This document shows positions 32,225-40,509 of a stretch of DNA of 64,000 nucleotides, piece by piece; the stretch's first letter is position 1; every line of letters starts with the position of its first letter. Position numbers and translations under genes: made by a program. This DNA comes from CAZIJH01 sp964539655 (lineage in GTDB: Archaea; Aenigmatarchaeota; Aenigmatarchaeia; CG10238-14; SCSR01), in the NCBI GenBank assembly GCA_964539655.1, contig CAZIJH010000001.1:88495-152494 (forward strand), written 5' to 3'. The notes under the pieces were generated by a model. It was not told the DNA's origin and searched no databases. It was given only the letters and a program-made list of their open reading frames with translations.

Positions 32225-33343
32225 TCATTTAAGTTCGAACAACCAGGCTTCCGAAACTGTCGTTGTGGGCCCGCTGTCTCCCATTGCACGTGTAGGTGAA
32301 GGCTGCGGCTGCTCTGCAAGGTTCCTGTAGATGATGTTCGGATTCACCACCGTCATTATTCGGAGTTCCAAATCAACATACTCCGAACCGCGCGGAACTT
32401 TCGGCGTGCCGGGCAGGTTGAAATAGAAGTCTAATTTTGTCGGTGCGTCGTTGTAATCGAGGAATCCAGATTTCGGAATATGGTCGTCGAACTCCTTTCC
32501 GTTGATAAACAGCCTCGTAATCACCGCGTTGTACCCGTCGTCCCCGAACACGTATCTCCCTCCTATTGTCTTGTCGTTGATCGGCACGCGAGTGTTTAAG
32601 CTAACTGTTGATCTTTTGAACGTCCTGGGATCGTAGCCTTGGTCCATGAAAATTCTCTGCGCGGCGTCGTCGAATACGATTCCCTTGTCGCCTTTGCTGA
32701 AACGGACGTGCGGATAACCTACGTCAAACCTCAGCTGTCCGGCATCGTCTATTAGGGGATCCGTGTGCAGCATCACGGACGAGAGCAACTTGTTTCTGTA
32801 GTCCGCTATCTTTACGGGCTTTCCTTCCACAGATGGCTTTTTGTCAGTGTAAAAATAATCTACGTTTTCCGGCGGCTTAATTCCAGTCTTTGAATAATTT
32901 TCAAACTTGCCCGATCCAAAATCTTCGACCAAAATTGAATCAAAGTCGTCCGGCCTGGTAAGCCTCTGTTCGGACGCGTCTTTAAGTTGTTTGTTCAATT
33001 CTTTTATGTGCATTTCCGCTGCCGAAAGTTCGGTTTCCACTTTTGTTTTTTGAAAAAAAGTCTCTTCCAGACTGTTAGTTAAGTTGTCTATTTTGTCGAG
33101 TGAATCATCTAAATTTTTTTCTAAATCTGATATTGTCGAATCTTTAGTTTTAAGCATTTTGTCCAATCCTTCTACAGCAAACTGGGCATTCTTTATCATC
33201 GCATCTTTCGTTTGTACGTCATTTTTCAATTGCGATATTTCGGCTTCTCGTGCGAAAGATCCCACAGCTGTCCCGGCAATCGTTGCCCCGCCCGCGGCTG
33301 CAGCTCCTATTAGAATAAATTTTCTTCTGCTTTCATTGGCCAT
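32225..33343 (-). CDS. Tat-type secreted coiled-coil protein
   Basis: The 372-residue protein starts with a twin-arginine-like signal (SRRKFILIGAAAAGGATIAGTAVG). A coiled coil (about residues 35-125, heptads of Leu/Ile) and a globular beta-rich domain (135-372) follow. No enzymatic family is recognised. The single RR-K-F motif lacks the full S-R-R-x-F-L-K, so a Sec signal is possible. It is 55 nt upstream of the Yip1-like gene on the same strand and may be in one unit with it. Confidence 0.75.
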   Translation of the reverse strand: MANESRRKFILIGAAAAGGATIAGTAVGSFAREAEISQLKNDVQTKDAMIKNAQFAVEGLDKMLKTKDSTISDLEKNLDDSLDKIDNLTNSLEETFFQKTKVETELSAAEMHIKELNKQLKDASEQRLTRPDDFDSILVEDFGSGKFENYSKTGIKPPENVDYFYTDKKPSVEGKPVKIADYRNKLLSSVMLHTDPLIDDAGQLRFDVGYPHVRFSKGDKGIVFDDAAQRIFMDQGYDPRTFKRSTVSLNTRVPINDKTIGGRYVFGDDGYNAVITRLFINGKEFDDHIPKSGFLDYNDAPTKLDFYFNLPGTPKVPRGSEYVDLELRIMTVVNPNIIYRNLAEQPQPSPTRAMGDSGPTTTVSEAWLFELK

Positions 33344-33427
33344 GAAACTTCTTCTAAAAGACTAAATTAAGAATATTCTCTGTCATTCAGGTGACTACAA
33401 AACAGGGGATGATTTGAAACTTTCAAT

Positions 33428-34057
33428 TTAATTACGGTATTTCATATCAATGAAGTTTGATAATTTTTGTTTCTTGTATCCTATTTGGATTAACGGTAAT
33501 AAATTTTTCTTAATTAAGAAAAAATTTTTGTGAGACATACAAAAACAGTGACTTACAGCATTTTTATTGTGTATTTTCTCTTTCCATGGCTTGCATAGCA
33601 AGAATCTTTCCAAAAGAATCAGTAACTCTTCATTTGATTTGTTATCTGTTATTCTTACTCGGCATTGGGGATATGCTGGCCTGTTAATATTCACACTTCC
33701 GTCTCCGTCAATCAAGCCGGCTAAATAAGAAAAAAATAATTTTTCATCATTTTTTATCCATTCGGGTATTCTCTCTTTTTGAATACCAAAATGCTGGAAT
33801 TTCTCAAATAATTTATTGAATTCCATACTAAGCGAATAAACCTTTCTAAAGGATTTCGAATTATTACTTTCTGTTATTTTAATTTTTCTCCCGAATTCAA
33901 TTTGAAGTATGTCCCTTACTTTAAGGATCATTGACAATGATTTTTGTCCCACGCTTAATCTAAACCTGTTTCTGAATTTGCCACTTTTGTCATGGAACGT
34001 ATAGATATAACCGTCAGACTGAGTCACACCAATTAGGTACGCTATATTCGAATTCAC
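33428..34057 (-). CDS. Free-standing LAGLIDADG homing endonuclease
   Basis: The 209-residue protein has two LAGLIDADG helices: YLIGVTQSDGYIY (residues 7-19) and YLAGLIDGDGSVNI (111-124). That is the monomeric two-motif form. Both acidic catalytic positions are present (Asp15, and Asp119 in DGDG). It begins with GTG. It is not inside an intron or intein; it lies 56 nt from the start of tRNA-Arg on the opposite strand. Base composition is AT-rich, as in mobile genes. Confidence 0.88.
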   Translation of the reverse strand: MNSNIAYLIGVTQSDGYIYTFHDKSGKFRNRFRLSVGQKSLSMILKVRDILQIEFGRKIKITESNNSKSFRKVYSLSMEFNKLFEKFQHFGIQKERIPEWIKNDEKLFFSYLAGLIDGDGSVNINRPAYPQCRVRITDNKSNEELLILLERFLLCKPWKEKIHNKNAVSHCFCMSHKNFFLIKKNLLPLIQIGYKKQKLSNFIDMKYRN

Positions 34058-34095
34058 AAAATATAGATAAAGTTATTATCAAATTAACATACATA

Positions 34096-34110
34096 ACCAC
34101 TTTATGTGGT
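34096..34110. promoter_or_regulatory. Palindrome between the homing endonuclease and tRNA-Arg
   Basis: ACCAC-TTTAT-GTGGT is a perfect 5-5-5 inverted repeat ending 3 nt before the tRNA. Its half-site resembles ACCACT/AGTGGT at 46232-46249. Function is unknown. Confidence 0.3.
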
Positions 34111-34113
34111 AAT

Positions 34114-34187
34114 GGACCCGTGAGGTAACCAGGATAGCCTGCAGAGCTTCGGACTCTGTCGTGCGGGTTCGAATCCCGTCGGGTCCA
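34114..34187 (+). tRNA. tRNA-Arg(TCG)
   Basis: The acceptor stem GGACCCG/CGGGTCC has discriminator A. The D-arm has AGG...CCT, and the anticodon stem CAGAG/CTCTG carries loop CTTCGGA with anticodon TCG. The T-arm is GCGGG-TTCGAAT-CCCGT. It is complete, without an intron or CCA. An uninterrupted tRNA next to a homing endonuclease means the enzyme does not reside in it. Confidence 0.95.
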
Positions 34188-34224
34188 TAACTTTTGTTTA
34201 TTTATTCAACTGGCAAATAATTTT

Positions 34225-34719
34225 ATGCCAAAAAAGAAATTTGCGAATCATTATGAAGATAAAATTTTGGTAAATACATCCGCAAAAAAATTATTTGCAT
34301 TCGTTGACAATCATGCAAAATTCTCATCTCATATGAGCAAATCTTCTTTGATGATGGGTGGCGGGAGCATGAAAACTAAAGTTGACAGTCAAAATGGACA
34401 GGCCGTTGGATCGCATATCAAGTTGAGTGGCAATGTCTTTGGAATAAGTTTATTTCTTGACGAAGTCATCACGCTTCGAAAGCCGCCCTACAAGAAAGTA
34501 TGGGAAACTGTCGGAATTCCGAAAATTTTGGTGATTGGTCCTTATAGGATGGGTTTTGACATTAAAAGTGAAAATAGAAAATCGAAGCTTCGCGTGTTCA
34601 TAGATTACGGTCTTCCTTCAGGTCCTACTCGGTTGCTCGGCTATCTGTTTGGAAGTTTCTACGCTAAATGGTGTGTGCGGCAAATTCTAAATGACGCCGA
34701 GAAAAATTTTTCAATCTGA
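34225..34719 (+). CDS. SRPBCC/START-like ligand-binding domain protein
   Basis: The 164-residue protein fits the helix-grip SRPBCC fold. It starts with a strand and helix (DKILVNTSAKKLFAFVDNHAKFSSHM), has central strands (GSHIKLSGNVFGISLFLDEVITLRKPPYKKVWETVG), and a long C-terminal helix. These proteins bind hydrophobic ligands; the ligand is unknown. It begins 37 nt after tRNA-Arg on the same strand. AT-rich composition matches the endonuclease on the other side of the tRNA. Confidence 0.68.
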   Translation: MPKKKFANHYEDKILVNTSAKKLFAFVDNHAKFSSHMSKSSLMMGGGSMKTKVDSQNGQAVGSHIKLSGNVFGISLFLDEVITLRKPPYKKVWETVGIPKILVIGPYRMGFDIKSENRKSKLRVFIDYGLPSGPTRLLGYLFGSFYAKWCVRQILNDAEKNFSI

Positions 34720-34723
34720 TTAT

Positions 34724-34828
34724 TCAGCTCTCTTGAATAAGATTCATTCCACATTTTGGGCATTTGCCCGGTCCATTATTTTTAATTTCCGGATGCATTG
34801 GACATGTGTAAGTGACTTGATTGGTCAT
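34724..34828 (-). CDS. 34-residue heavy-metal-binding-domain microprotein
   Basis: The peptide reads YTCPMHPEIKNNGPGKCPKC followed by GMNL. This is the entire heavy-metal-binding domain found at the start of copper ATPases and CusA/CusB-like proteins. It has CPMHP and CPKCGM as metal ligands. As a free peptide it would be a metal chaperone or sponge. The ATG begins 3 nt after the 3' base of tRNA-Ser. Trimming of the tRNA 3' end would thus release a leaderless message. Confidence 0.8.
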   Translation of the reverse strand: MTNQVTYTCPMHPEIKNNGPGKCPKCGMNLIQES

Positions 34829-34831
34829 GAG

Positions 34832-34928
34832 CGCTGTGGGTGGGATTTGAACCCACAAGTAGCAGAGCTACGCGGGATTTTCGCAAAGCTTAGCAATCCC
34901 GTGCCATACCGGGTTAGGCGACCACAGC
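34832..34928 (-). tRNA. tRNA-Ser(GCT) with 12-nt intron
   Basis: The acceptor stem GCTGTGG/CCACAGC has discriminator G. The anticodon stem is CGGGA/TCCCG; the mature loop TTGCTAA needs removal of 12 nt (34879-34890, AGCTTTGCGAAA) at the canonical 37/38 site. TTGC can pair with GCGA to form the central helix of a bulge-helix-bulge. The variable arm GTAGC-tct-GCTAC and the T-arm GTGGG-TTCAAAT-CCCAC are intact. Confidence 0.93.
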
Positions 34929-34992
34929 ATTGTTATACAGACTAATAATAAATCTTGTTTTAAATTAATATGCAATTCAGGAAAGTCCAATT

Positions 34993-35700
34993 CTATCTGC
35001 CCGTATTTGCCCAAAGCATGTTGAAGTAATTTTGTACCAGATCTACTAGGAATTCCGAATCTGAAAAAATCATTGATTCCTCAGCAAAAATTACTGACAT
35101 TTTGTTGTCGCATATTCCGAAACGGACTTTCAAGCCATGATTGATAAATCTTACATTTATTCCGTTTTTCTTGAACAATTTTGTTCTCTCCTTGGTTTGT
35201 GGGTTATTGTTGGCAATTATTTTGACGTTGATTCCTTTTTTGACTAATTTTGAAAATTCTTTTATCAATTTGGAAAGAAGTGTCAAATCGTTTGCGACTA
35301 CACATAGTTCCTTTTCGACTTTCAAAGTCTTTGAAAACTGGTACAGGATTGTGTCAATTTTATTTTTTCCTTTTACAATCCATATGTTGTCCTTCTGCTT
35401 TTTCTCGCTTATCGAGTTCAGATTCACCAGAAAATTTCTTGCAGTCTCGAATTTCTCTATGAGAAGTTTTTCCAGGAACATCGGGCTTATCGCGGAATAC
35501 AGTTTCACTTTGCCGTCGATCATGTTCGCGAATCCTTTCTGCTCGAGGCTTTCGAGCACCTCGTAGATTTTTTGTCTCGCGATGTTCGCCTCGCGCGCGA
35601 GCTCGGAAGCGCGTGAAGGTCCCATTCTTACAAGAGACAAGTATGCTTTCTCTTCGTAGTACGTCAGGCCGAAAATTCCGAGAGTTTTTTCCGACTGCAT
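34993..35700 (-). CDS. TrmB-family transcriptional regulator
   Basis: The 235-residue protein has an N-terminal winged helix of TrmB type: FGLTYYEEKAYLSLVRMGPSRASELAREANIARQKIYEVLESLEQKGF (about residues 10-57). A coiled linker and a C-terminal ligand/phospholipase-D-like domain (100-230) follow. TrmB proteins are sugar- or effector-responsive. A palindrome TGTCAC-N7-GTGACA lies 39-57 nt before its start, beside its TATA (TTTTTATACTT). The same motif precedes two other genes. It likely controls itself and them. Confidence 0.88.
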   Translation of the reverse strand: MQSEKTLGIFGLTYYEEKAYLSLVRMGPSRASELAREANIARQKIYEVLESLEQKGFANMIDGKVKLYSAISPMFLEKLLIEKFETARNFLVNLNSISEKKQKDNIWIVKGKNKIDTILYQFSKTLKVEKELCVVANDLTLLSKLIKEFSKLVKKGINVKIIANNNPQTKERTKLFKKNGINVRFINHGLKVRFGICDNKMSVIFAEESMIFSDSEFLVDLVQNYFNMLWANTGR

Positions 35701-35738
35701 ATTACCTTTTACTTCTTAAGGAATTGCAAGTATAAAAA

Positions 35739-35757
35739 TGTCACTGCTAGGGTGACA
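35739..35757. promoter_or_regulatory. Operator copy 1: TGTCAC-N7-GTGACA
   Basis: A perfect 6-7-6 palindrome. It touches the minus-strand TATA of the TrmB gene (near 35731-35741), so a protein bound here would affect polymerase recruitment. It matches copies 2 and 3. Confidence 0.75.
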
Positions 35758-35804
35758 AATCCGTCTGTTGCATGTCAATCCCAGACGCTTATTGGGGCTC
35801 GGAT

Positions 35805-35823
35805 TGTCATCACTTTGGTGACA
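35805..35823. promoter_or_regulatory. Operator copy 2: TGTCAT-N7-GTGACA
   Basis: One mismatch from copy 1. It is followed on the plus strand by GACAACATTTATCC, which holds the TATA-like CATTTAT of the REC-like gene. Copy 3 shares this extended context (GTCATCACTTyrGTGACAGA). Confidence 0.75.
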
Positions 35824-35888
35824 GACAACATTTATCCCCCTTCCAGTTAAAACATGGGTCGTACCCTTTCGAGGATGGTTAAAAAAAC

Positions 35889-36452
35889 ATGACAATAATT
35901 GTCAAGCAAGTAAGAGTGCAGATAAAGACGGTCGAGATACCCGAAGTTGAAGCGCAGGAGAAACTCGCTCCAAGTTTGGAAATTATGAGAATACTGAGAC
36001 AGGAAAACTACCACAGGATTTTCCCATTCAAAAACGCTTTCGCGAAAAGGAAATCCAGGAAGCCGTTCAAGAAAACTGTTCTGATTATAGACAAGGACGG
36101 GATCGAGAGGAAGCTCGCTGAAAGTTCGCTGAAAGATCAGGGATACAGGGTCATCACCTGCTCCAGCAGGAGGGAATGTGTCGATGTGATAAAAAATTCT
36201 CCTGTGGATCTGATTTTGTCAGAAAGAATTTTGCCGGATGCGGACGGCTGGGAATTGTTGGAACAGGTCAAGAATCACGAGGACGGGAAGCTGATCAAGA
36301 CCGCGTTTCTCACGTTCGCCAAGGAAATGTCGGCGAGCAGAATTTCGCACATGAGGGAGAGGGGCATCGACGACTACATCAACAAGCCGTTCAAACCTCA
36401 GGAATTTGTGAACCGGGTCAACAGGATGCTGGTTGGAGATGAAAAATTATGA
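35889..36452 (+). CDS. Receiver-domain-like protein with Glu at the phosphorylation site
   Basis: The 187-residue protein has a 60-residue basic N-terminal extension and then a REC fold (about 63-183). VLIIDKDG supplies the acidic pocket, and INKPFKPQEF holds the conserved Lys-Pro. The acceptor strand reads VDLILSERILPDADGWELL, with Glu where phospho-Asp is expected. That may lock an active-like state. It has no output domain. Its stop overlaps the next start by ATGA, and it is preceded by operator copy 2 and GAGGATGG. Confidence 0.82.
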   Translation: MTIIVKQVRVQIKTVEIPEVEAQEKLAPSLEIMRILRQENYHRIFPFKNAFAKRKSRKPFKKTVLIIDKDGIERKLAESSLKDQGYRVITCSSRRECVDVIKNSPVDLILSERILPDADGWELLEQVKNHEDGKLIKTAFLTFAKEMSASRISHMRERGIDDYINKPFKPQEFVNRVNRMLVGDEKL

Positions 36453-38797
36453 CGAGCATCGAAAAAAGAATTGTTGAAGCGTACTTCGTCGTGCTGGGTC
36501 TCGCTCTTTTGTACTTCGTCATGGAGCCCGTAATTGCGGTTCCTGATCTGCAGAATCCTCAGCTCACATCACTCATACCTATTGTAATGGGAACGCATGA
36601 TGTGGCAGAAAGTTCCGGCGTGGTCGCTTCGAGAAACTACAGTTCTATTTATTGGATGATTGCCGATTCCGGAAATCCTGAGAAGCTTTATGCGGTGAAC
36701 GCCACCGGAGGCACCGTGAATGTTTTCAACGTGACCAACGCGACCAACGTCGATTGGGAGGACATGGCTCTCGACGATGACAACAATGTTTGGATCGCCG
36801 ACACTGGCGACAATTCTCACGTGCGCGATTATTATACTCTGTACAAGGTTTCAGAGCCCGATCCGTACGGCCCTTCCATAAACGTGAGCGCGACGGCGTA
36901 CAACTTCACGTATCCTAACAACGACAACCGCGATTCGGAAGCGATTTTTGTATGGAACAGGACTCCTTATGTTATGCAGAAAAGGCTGACAAGTTCCACG
37001 GTCTACAAGTTCCTCGAACTGAACGAGAGCAAGACTGTCGAGCTTGCACAGATTGCAAATTTTGTCAGAGGCGTGAATCTCACTGGAAACATAACTGGTG
37101 TTGACATTTCGCGCGACGGAAGAAGGCTTGTTGTCATCAATGACCTGTCCGATTTTCACTGGGTAATAGAGAGGGACGCCGCGTCGACGAACGTCAGCGA
37201 CTTTTTCTACACGCCGACAAACGAATGGTATTTCAAGTTCGGCAACATGCAGGGCGAGGCGATAGCTTTTGTTAACGGCACTCACGATCTTGTCGTCGCG
37301 AGCGAGCAGGGAAATTTCTGGAACATAACGCAGAACATGTACGAGACAGCGCAGCCAATCACGCAGCCTCCTGCGGAAATTGTAATCCCGAAGGGAACGA
37401 TCTATCTTTTCAAGCCAGGTAACATGACATACGCCACCTCCGTCCCAATTTTGTATAACATTGTGAACGGCACCGAATGCAATCACACGATAAACGGCGG
37501 AGCCGCGGTGGACACGCCTTGCAAGTACTCTTCTTTGAAGACTCTCGAAGTCGGATCCTACCTGTTGAACGTCAGCGCGAAGAACAACGAGACTGGCGAA
37601 AGCATGTGGGACATAAGATATTTCACGGTCACGGACCCCGACGAGTACATGATCTATTCTGAATTTTCGGGCAAGGGGCAGACTACGAACCTCGCATCGC
37701 TAACGGATCCGGAGAACGCGACCTTCTTTTTGCACCAGCCGAACTACGGAAAGATAAAATTCGAGGAGATCAACTTCACGGAAGCAAATGGACTCAAGAA
37801 CATAGTCATGACATGGGACGCGTGGGACTACGATTCCGTCAACGAGTCGACCGTGATTGTCAACGGGCAGAATGCGACCCGCCTTCCGAGCACTAATATA
37901 GTCGCCAACAATCAGAAATACGCTCAACAGACTTTGGACATAACCAACAAGGTCGTGTCCGGAGTCAACACTGTATTGATTGTGCAGAACATCGGAGAGG
38001 CGAAAGTCAAAAACGTGACGTTCACAAGGAACGGCGCGGTCTTGATGTCCGATCCGGTGGAAGTCTACATGTGGCCGGGAGGATTAAACACTGTCGCGTA
38101 CACTTTCAAGAATGTTCCTGCATATGATATTGACTCCGCAGCAAACATTTCTTCGAAGAAGATAACGGTCGACTCTGCGAAGTTCCCGTGGCTCAACAAG
38201 AAGGCTACGATAACATTTGAAAAAATCAATCTCGAGAATCCTGTAATTTTGAAAGATGGGGCGGTCTGCACTGATTGTGTACAGGAATCCTACAACAAGA
38301 CTACTGGACTTTTGACTTACATTGTTCAGGGATTCTCGACTTACACTGTTGTCGATAATTCTGAACTTGCTCAGCCTCCTGCAAGCAGCAGCGGAAGTAG
38401 CAGCGGCGGTGGCGGAAGCAGCACAGGTGGATCTCCAGGCCCGTCTGCGGAGACTGTGACGATAAACGAGAATGAGGTCGCGGAAGAAGTCGCGCCAACA
38501 ACGGAGTTGGAAGAGACTCCGGCATGCGTTGAAAACTGGGTATGCACTGACTGGTCCGGTTGCGCATCGGGCACGCAGACGAGAGACTGCATAGACTCGA
38601 ACTACTGCGGCAGCATGAACTCGCAGCCTGCAAGTTCGCAAAGTTGCGTAGAGACTTCTACTCAGCAGCCAACGGCTCCAACAGGCCTCTTCGGGCTTGC
38701 TCAGTTCCCGATATCGTACCTCTATGTGCTGCTCGGCGTGGTCTTTGTGTCTGCAATCGCTCTGATAATGACAATGAAGCCGAAAGAAAAAAAGTAG
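36449..38797 (+). CDS. Large anchored surface protein with beta-propeller-like domain
   Basis: The 782-residue protein has a signal anchor (about residues 11-30) and a propeller-like region (35-310: WIADTGDNSHVRDYYTLYKV, VDISRDGRRLVVIND). Beta modules with many N-x-S/T sequons follow, then a Gly/Ser linker (about 655-675). A Cys-rich module (CVENWVCTDWSGCASGTQTR) and a C-terminal helix (YLYVLLGVVFVSAIALIM) end it. It is on the cell surface. Coupled translation with the REC-like gene and the shared operator suggest one regulated unit. Confidence 0.82.
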   Translation: MTSIEKRIVEAYFVVLGLALLYFVMEPVIAVPDLQNPQLTSLIPIVMGTHDVAESSGVVASRNYSSIYWMIADSGNPEKLYAVNATGGTVNVFNVTNATNVDWEDMALDDDNNVWIADTGDNSHVRDYYTLYKVSEPDPYGPSINVSATAYNFTYPNNDNRDSEAIFVWNRTPYVMQKRLTSSTVYKFLELNESKTVELAQIANFVRGVNLTGNITGVDISRDGRRLVVINDLSDFHWVIERDAASTNVSDFFYTPTNEWYFKFGNMQGEAIAFVNGTHDLVVASEQGNFWNITQNMYETAQPITQPPAEIVIPKGTIYLFKPGNMTYATSVPILYNIVNGTECNHTINGGAAVDTPCKYSSLKTLEVGSYLLNVSAKNNETGESMWDIRYFTVTDPDEYMIYSEFSGKGQTTNLASLTDPENATFFLHQPNYGKIKFEEINFTEANGLKNIVMTWDAWDYDSVNESTVIVNGQNATRLPSTNIVANNQKYAQQTLDITNKVVSGVNTVLIVQNIGEAKVKNVTFTRNGAVLMSDPVEVYMWPGGLNTVAYTFKNVPAYDIDSAANISSKKITVDSAKFPWLNKKATITFEKINLENPVILKDGAVCTDCVQESYNKTTGLLTYIVQGFSTYTVVDNSELAQPPASSSGSSSGGGGSSTGGSPGPSAETVTINENEVAEEVAPTTELEETPACVENWVCTDWSGCASGTQTRDCIDSNYCGSMNSQPASSQSCVETSTQQPTAPTGLFGLAQFPISYLYVLLGVVFVSAIALIMTMKPKEKK

Positions 38798-38843
38798 TTT
38801 CGATCGGCGATTGAAATTATTCTAAATTTTTTTTGGTTATGTT

Positions 38844-39137
38844 ATGAGGCTTTCAAACGAAGAAATAAAAATCAGGATTGAAGAATTTCCCGGTTGGAAA
38901 CAGCAGGGAAGCTACATCACAAAGCAGTTTGATTTTGAAAATTTCACGCGGGCAGTTGATTTCGTAGAAAAGATTGCGCCGATAGCAGAGGAGCTGAACC
39001 ATCATCCGGACATAGAAATTAGAAACGTGAGTCAGGTCATCATAAGTCTCACGACTCACGACGAAGCTGGGATAACGGATCTCGATTTTGAAGTTGCCGG
39101 GAGAATAGAAGAGCTGAAAGTCGAATCAAATAGGTAA
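38844..39137 (+). CDS. phhB: 4a-hydroxytetrahydrobiopterin dehydratase
   Basis: The 97-residue protein is a full PCD domain: FPGWKQQGSYITKQFDFENFTRAVDFVEKIAPIAEELNHHPDIEIRNVSQVIISLTTHDEAGIT. The catalytic His pair lies in ELNHHPD. It dehydrates 4a-hydroxy-tetrahydropterin and recycles the pterin cofactor. No aromatic amino acid hydroxylase is nearby; in archaea the protein may serve molybdopterin or another role. It is convergent with the parvulin gene. Confidence 0.9.
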   Translation: MRLSNEEIKIRIEEFPGWKQQGSYITKQFDFENFTRAVDFVEKIAPIAEELNHHPDIEIRNVSQVIISLTTHDEAGITDLDFEVAGRIEELKVESNR

Positions 39138-39143
39138 ATTTTT

Positions 39144-39419
39144 TTATTCGAGTCTTTTTATGATGTGAAAGCCGAATTCCGTTTTGACGATGTCCGACAG
39201 CTGTCCCTTCTCGAGTTTGAATGCCGCCTGCTCGAATGGCCTGACCATCATTCCGTGACCGAAAAATCCAAGGTCCCCTCCGCGCTTTCTGCTGGGGCAT
39301 GTAGATTTTTCAGCCGCAAGTTTTGCGAAATCTTCTCCTTTCTTCAGCCTGTCAAGAATTTCCTGCGCGTCCGCGAACCTGTCGACCAGAATATGAGAGC
39401 ATCTTATTTTGTCGGCCAT
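39144..39419 (-). CDS. Parvulin-type peptidyl-prolyl isomerase
   Basis: The 91-residue protein is a single parvulin domain: IRCSHILVDRFADAQEILDRLKKGEDFAKLAAEKSTCPSRKRGGDLGFFGHGMMVRPFEQAAFKLEKGQLSDIVKTEFGFHIIKRLE. It is the cytosolic PpiC-like minimal form without a signal peptide. It catalyses cis-trans isomerisation of proline bonds. The gene is 6 nt from the convergent dehydratase stop. Confidence 0.93.
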   Translation of the reverse strand: MADKIRCSHILVDRFADAQEILDRLKKGEDFAKLAAEKSTCPSRKRGGDLGFFGHGMMVRPFEQAAFKLEKGQLSDIVKTEFGFHIIKRLE

Positions 39420-39507
39420 GCAAATAATTCAAAATCATGATTTATAAGTTTTTCTTGAGTTTGCATCTAAAACAAAATTTAAATTCCCCCGCGTGCAACA
39501 AACAAAG

Positions 39508-40341
39508 ATGGGTTCTTTAATCACGAGAGCAAAGTCGCTTTATCGTTTTGTATTTAAAGATCTGAAAGTCGTTGGCGTGTTCAATAAGTTTGTTGTATTA
39601 TTTGCTACATTCTGTTTTCTCGCGTACCGTGCCGCAAGGATACTGCTGAAGCCAATGATAAAATTGCATCCGCTTTACATTGGAAAATTTTTAGTGAGCG
39701 ATATAATTGTAAAAAATAATTACGGAACTTTTGTTTGCAGGAGATTCGACGAGGATTTTGATCTTCTCGATCCCGGCTACGAAAGCGAGGAAATTGAAAT
39801 TGTGAAAAAAAGATTAAAGTCCGGAGACACATTTGTTGATGTCGGTGCGCACATAGGGAAATATACTGTGTTCGCATCCAAGATTGTAGGGCCGAAAGGA
39901 AGAGTGATTTCAATCGAAGCTCATCCGAGAAATTTTCAAATTCTGAAAAGAAACGTTGAACTCAACAAATTGAAAAATGTTTCGCTTGTAAATTGCGCAT
40001 GCTTGGATAAAAATGAGAAAATTCTTTTCTACGAAGGAAATCAGAGCGGTATGCATTCTGCCGTGCGCCCTACAAAAAAATCAATCAATGTGCAGGCTCG
40101 CATGCTTGATAGAATTTTGGAAGATGCAAAGGTTCGCGGCATTGATGGTTTGAAGATTGACGTAGAAGGAGCCGAGCTAAATGTGTTGAAGGGCGCTTCT
40201 CATATTTTGAAATCTTCTAGTCCTAGTATATTTGTCGAATGTGTTGGTAGCCACGAAAAAGTTGCAGAATTCTTGAAGAAATTTGGATATAAGATGAAAA
40301 GAATATCGTCATCCGACGATTTTATTGCAGCCAAAGTTTGA
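39508..40341 (+). CDS. FkbM-family methyltransferase
   Basis: From MGSLITRAKS the protein has 277 residues. The FkbM motifs are GDTFVDVGAHIGKYTVFASKIVGPKGRVISIEAHPRNF (SAM site) and GIDGLKIDVEGAELNVLKGA. A TATA-like AATTTAAATT is about 25-30 nt upstream. Members O-methylate sugars or small molecules; here a surface glycan is plausible. An N-terminal hydrophobic stretch (FNKFVVLFATFCFLAYRAARILL) may anchor it to the membrane. Confidence 0.88.
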   Translation: MGSLITRAKSLYRFVFKDLKVVGVFNKFVVLFATFCFLAYRAARILLKPMIKLHPLYIGKFLVSDIIVKNNYGTFVCRRFDEDFDLLDPGYESEEIEIVKKRLKSGDTFVDVGAHIGKYTVFASKIVGPKGRVISIEAHPRNFQILKRNVELNKLKNVSLVNCACLDKNEKILFYEGNQSGMHSAVRPTKKSINVQARMLDRILEDAKVRGIDGLKIDVEGAELNVLKGASHILKSSSPSIFVECVGSHEKVAEFLKKFGYKMKRISSSDDFIAAKV

Positions 40342-40399
40342 TTGGCCACTGCGCAAGACATTTTAAAAGTCTTGGCATTTAATATACTATACGAAGAAT

Positions 40400-40476
40400 G
40401 GGTCGGTGGTCTAGCCCGGTATGACGCCACGTTGACGTCGTGGAGGTCGAGCGTTCAAATCGCTCCCGACCCACCA
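40400..40476 (+). tRNA. tRNA-Val(GAC), CCA encoded
   Basis: The acceptor stem GGGTCGG/CCGACCC has discriminator A followed by an encoded CCA. The anticodon stem CCACG/CGTGG carries loop TTGACGT with anticodon GAC. The T-arm is GAGCG-TTCAAAT-CGCTC. It is the only tRNA here with encoded CCA. Confidence 0.95.
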
Positions 40477-40509
40477 GATATTTATTTGCCGTGAAAACGA
40501 ATTTTAATT

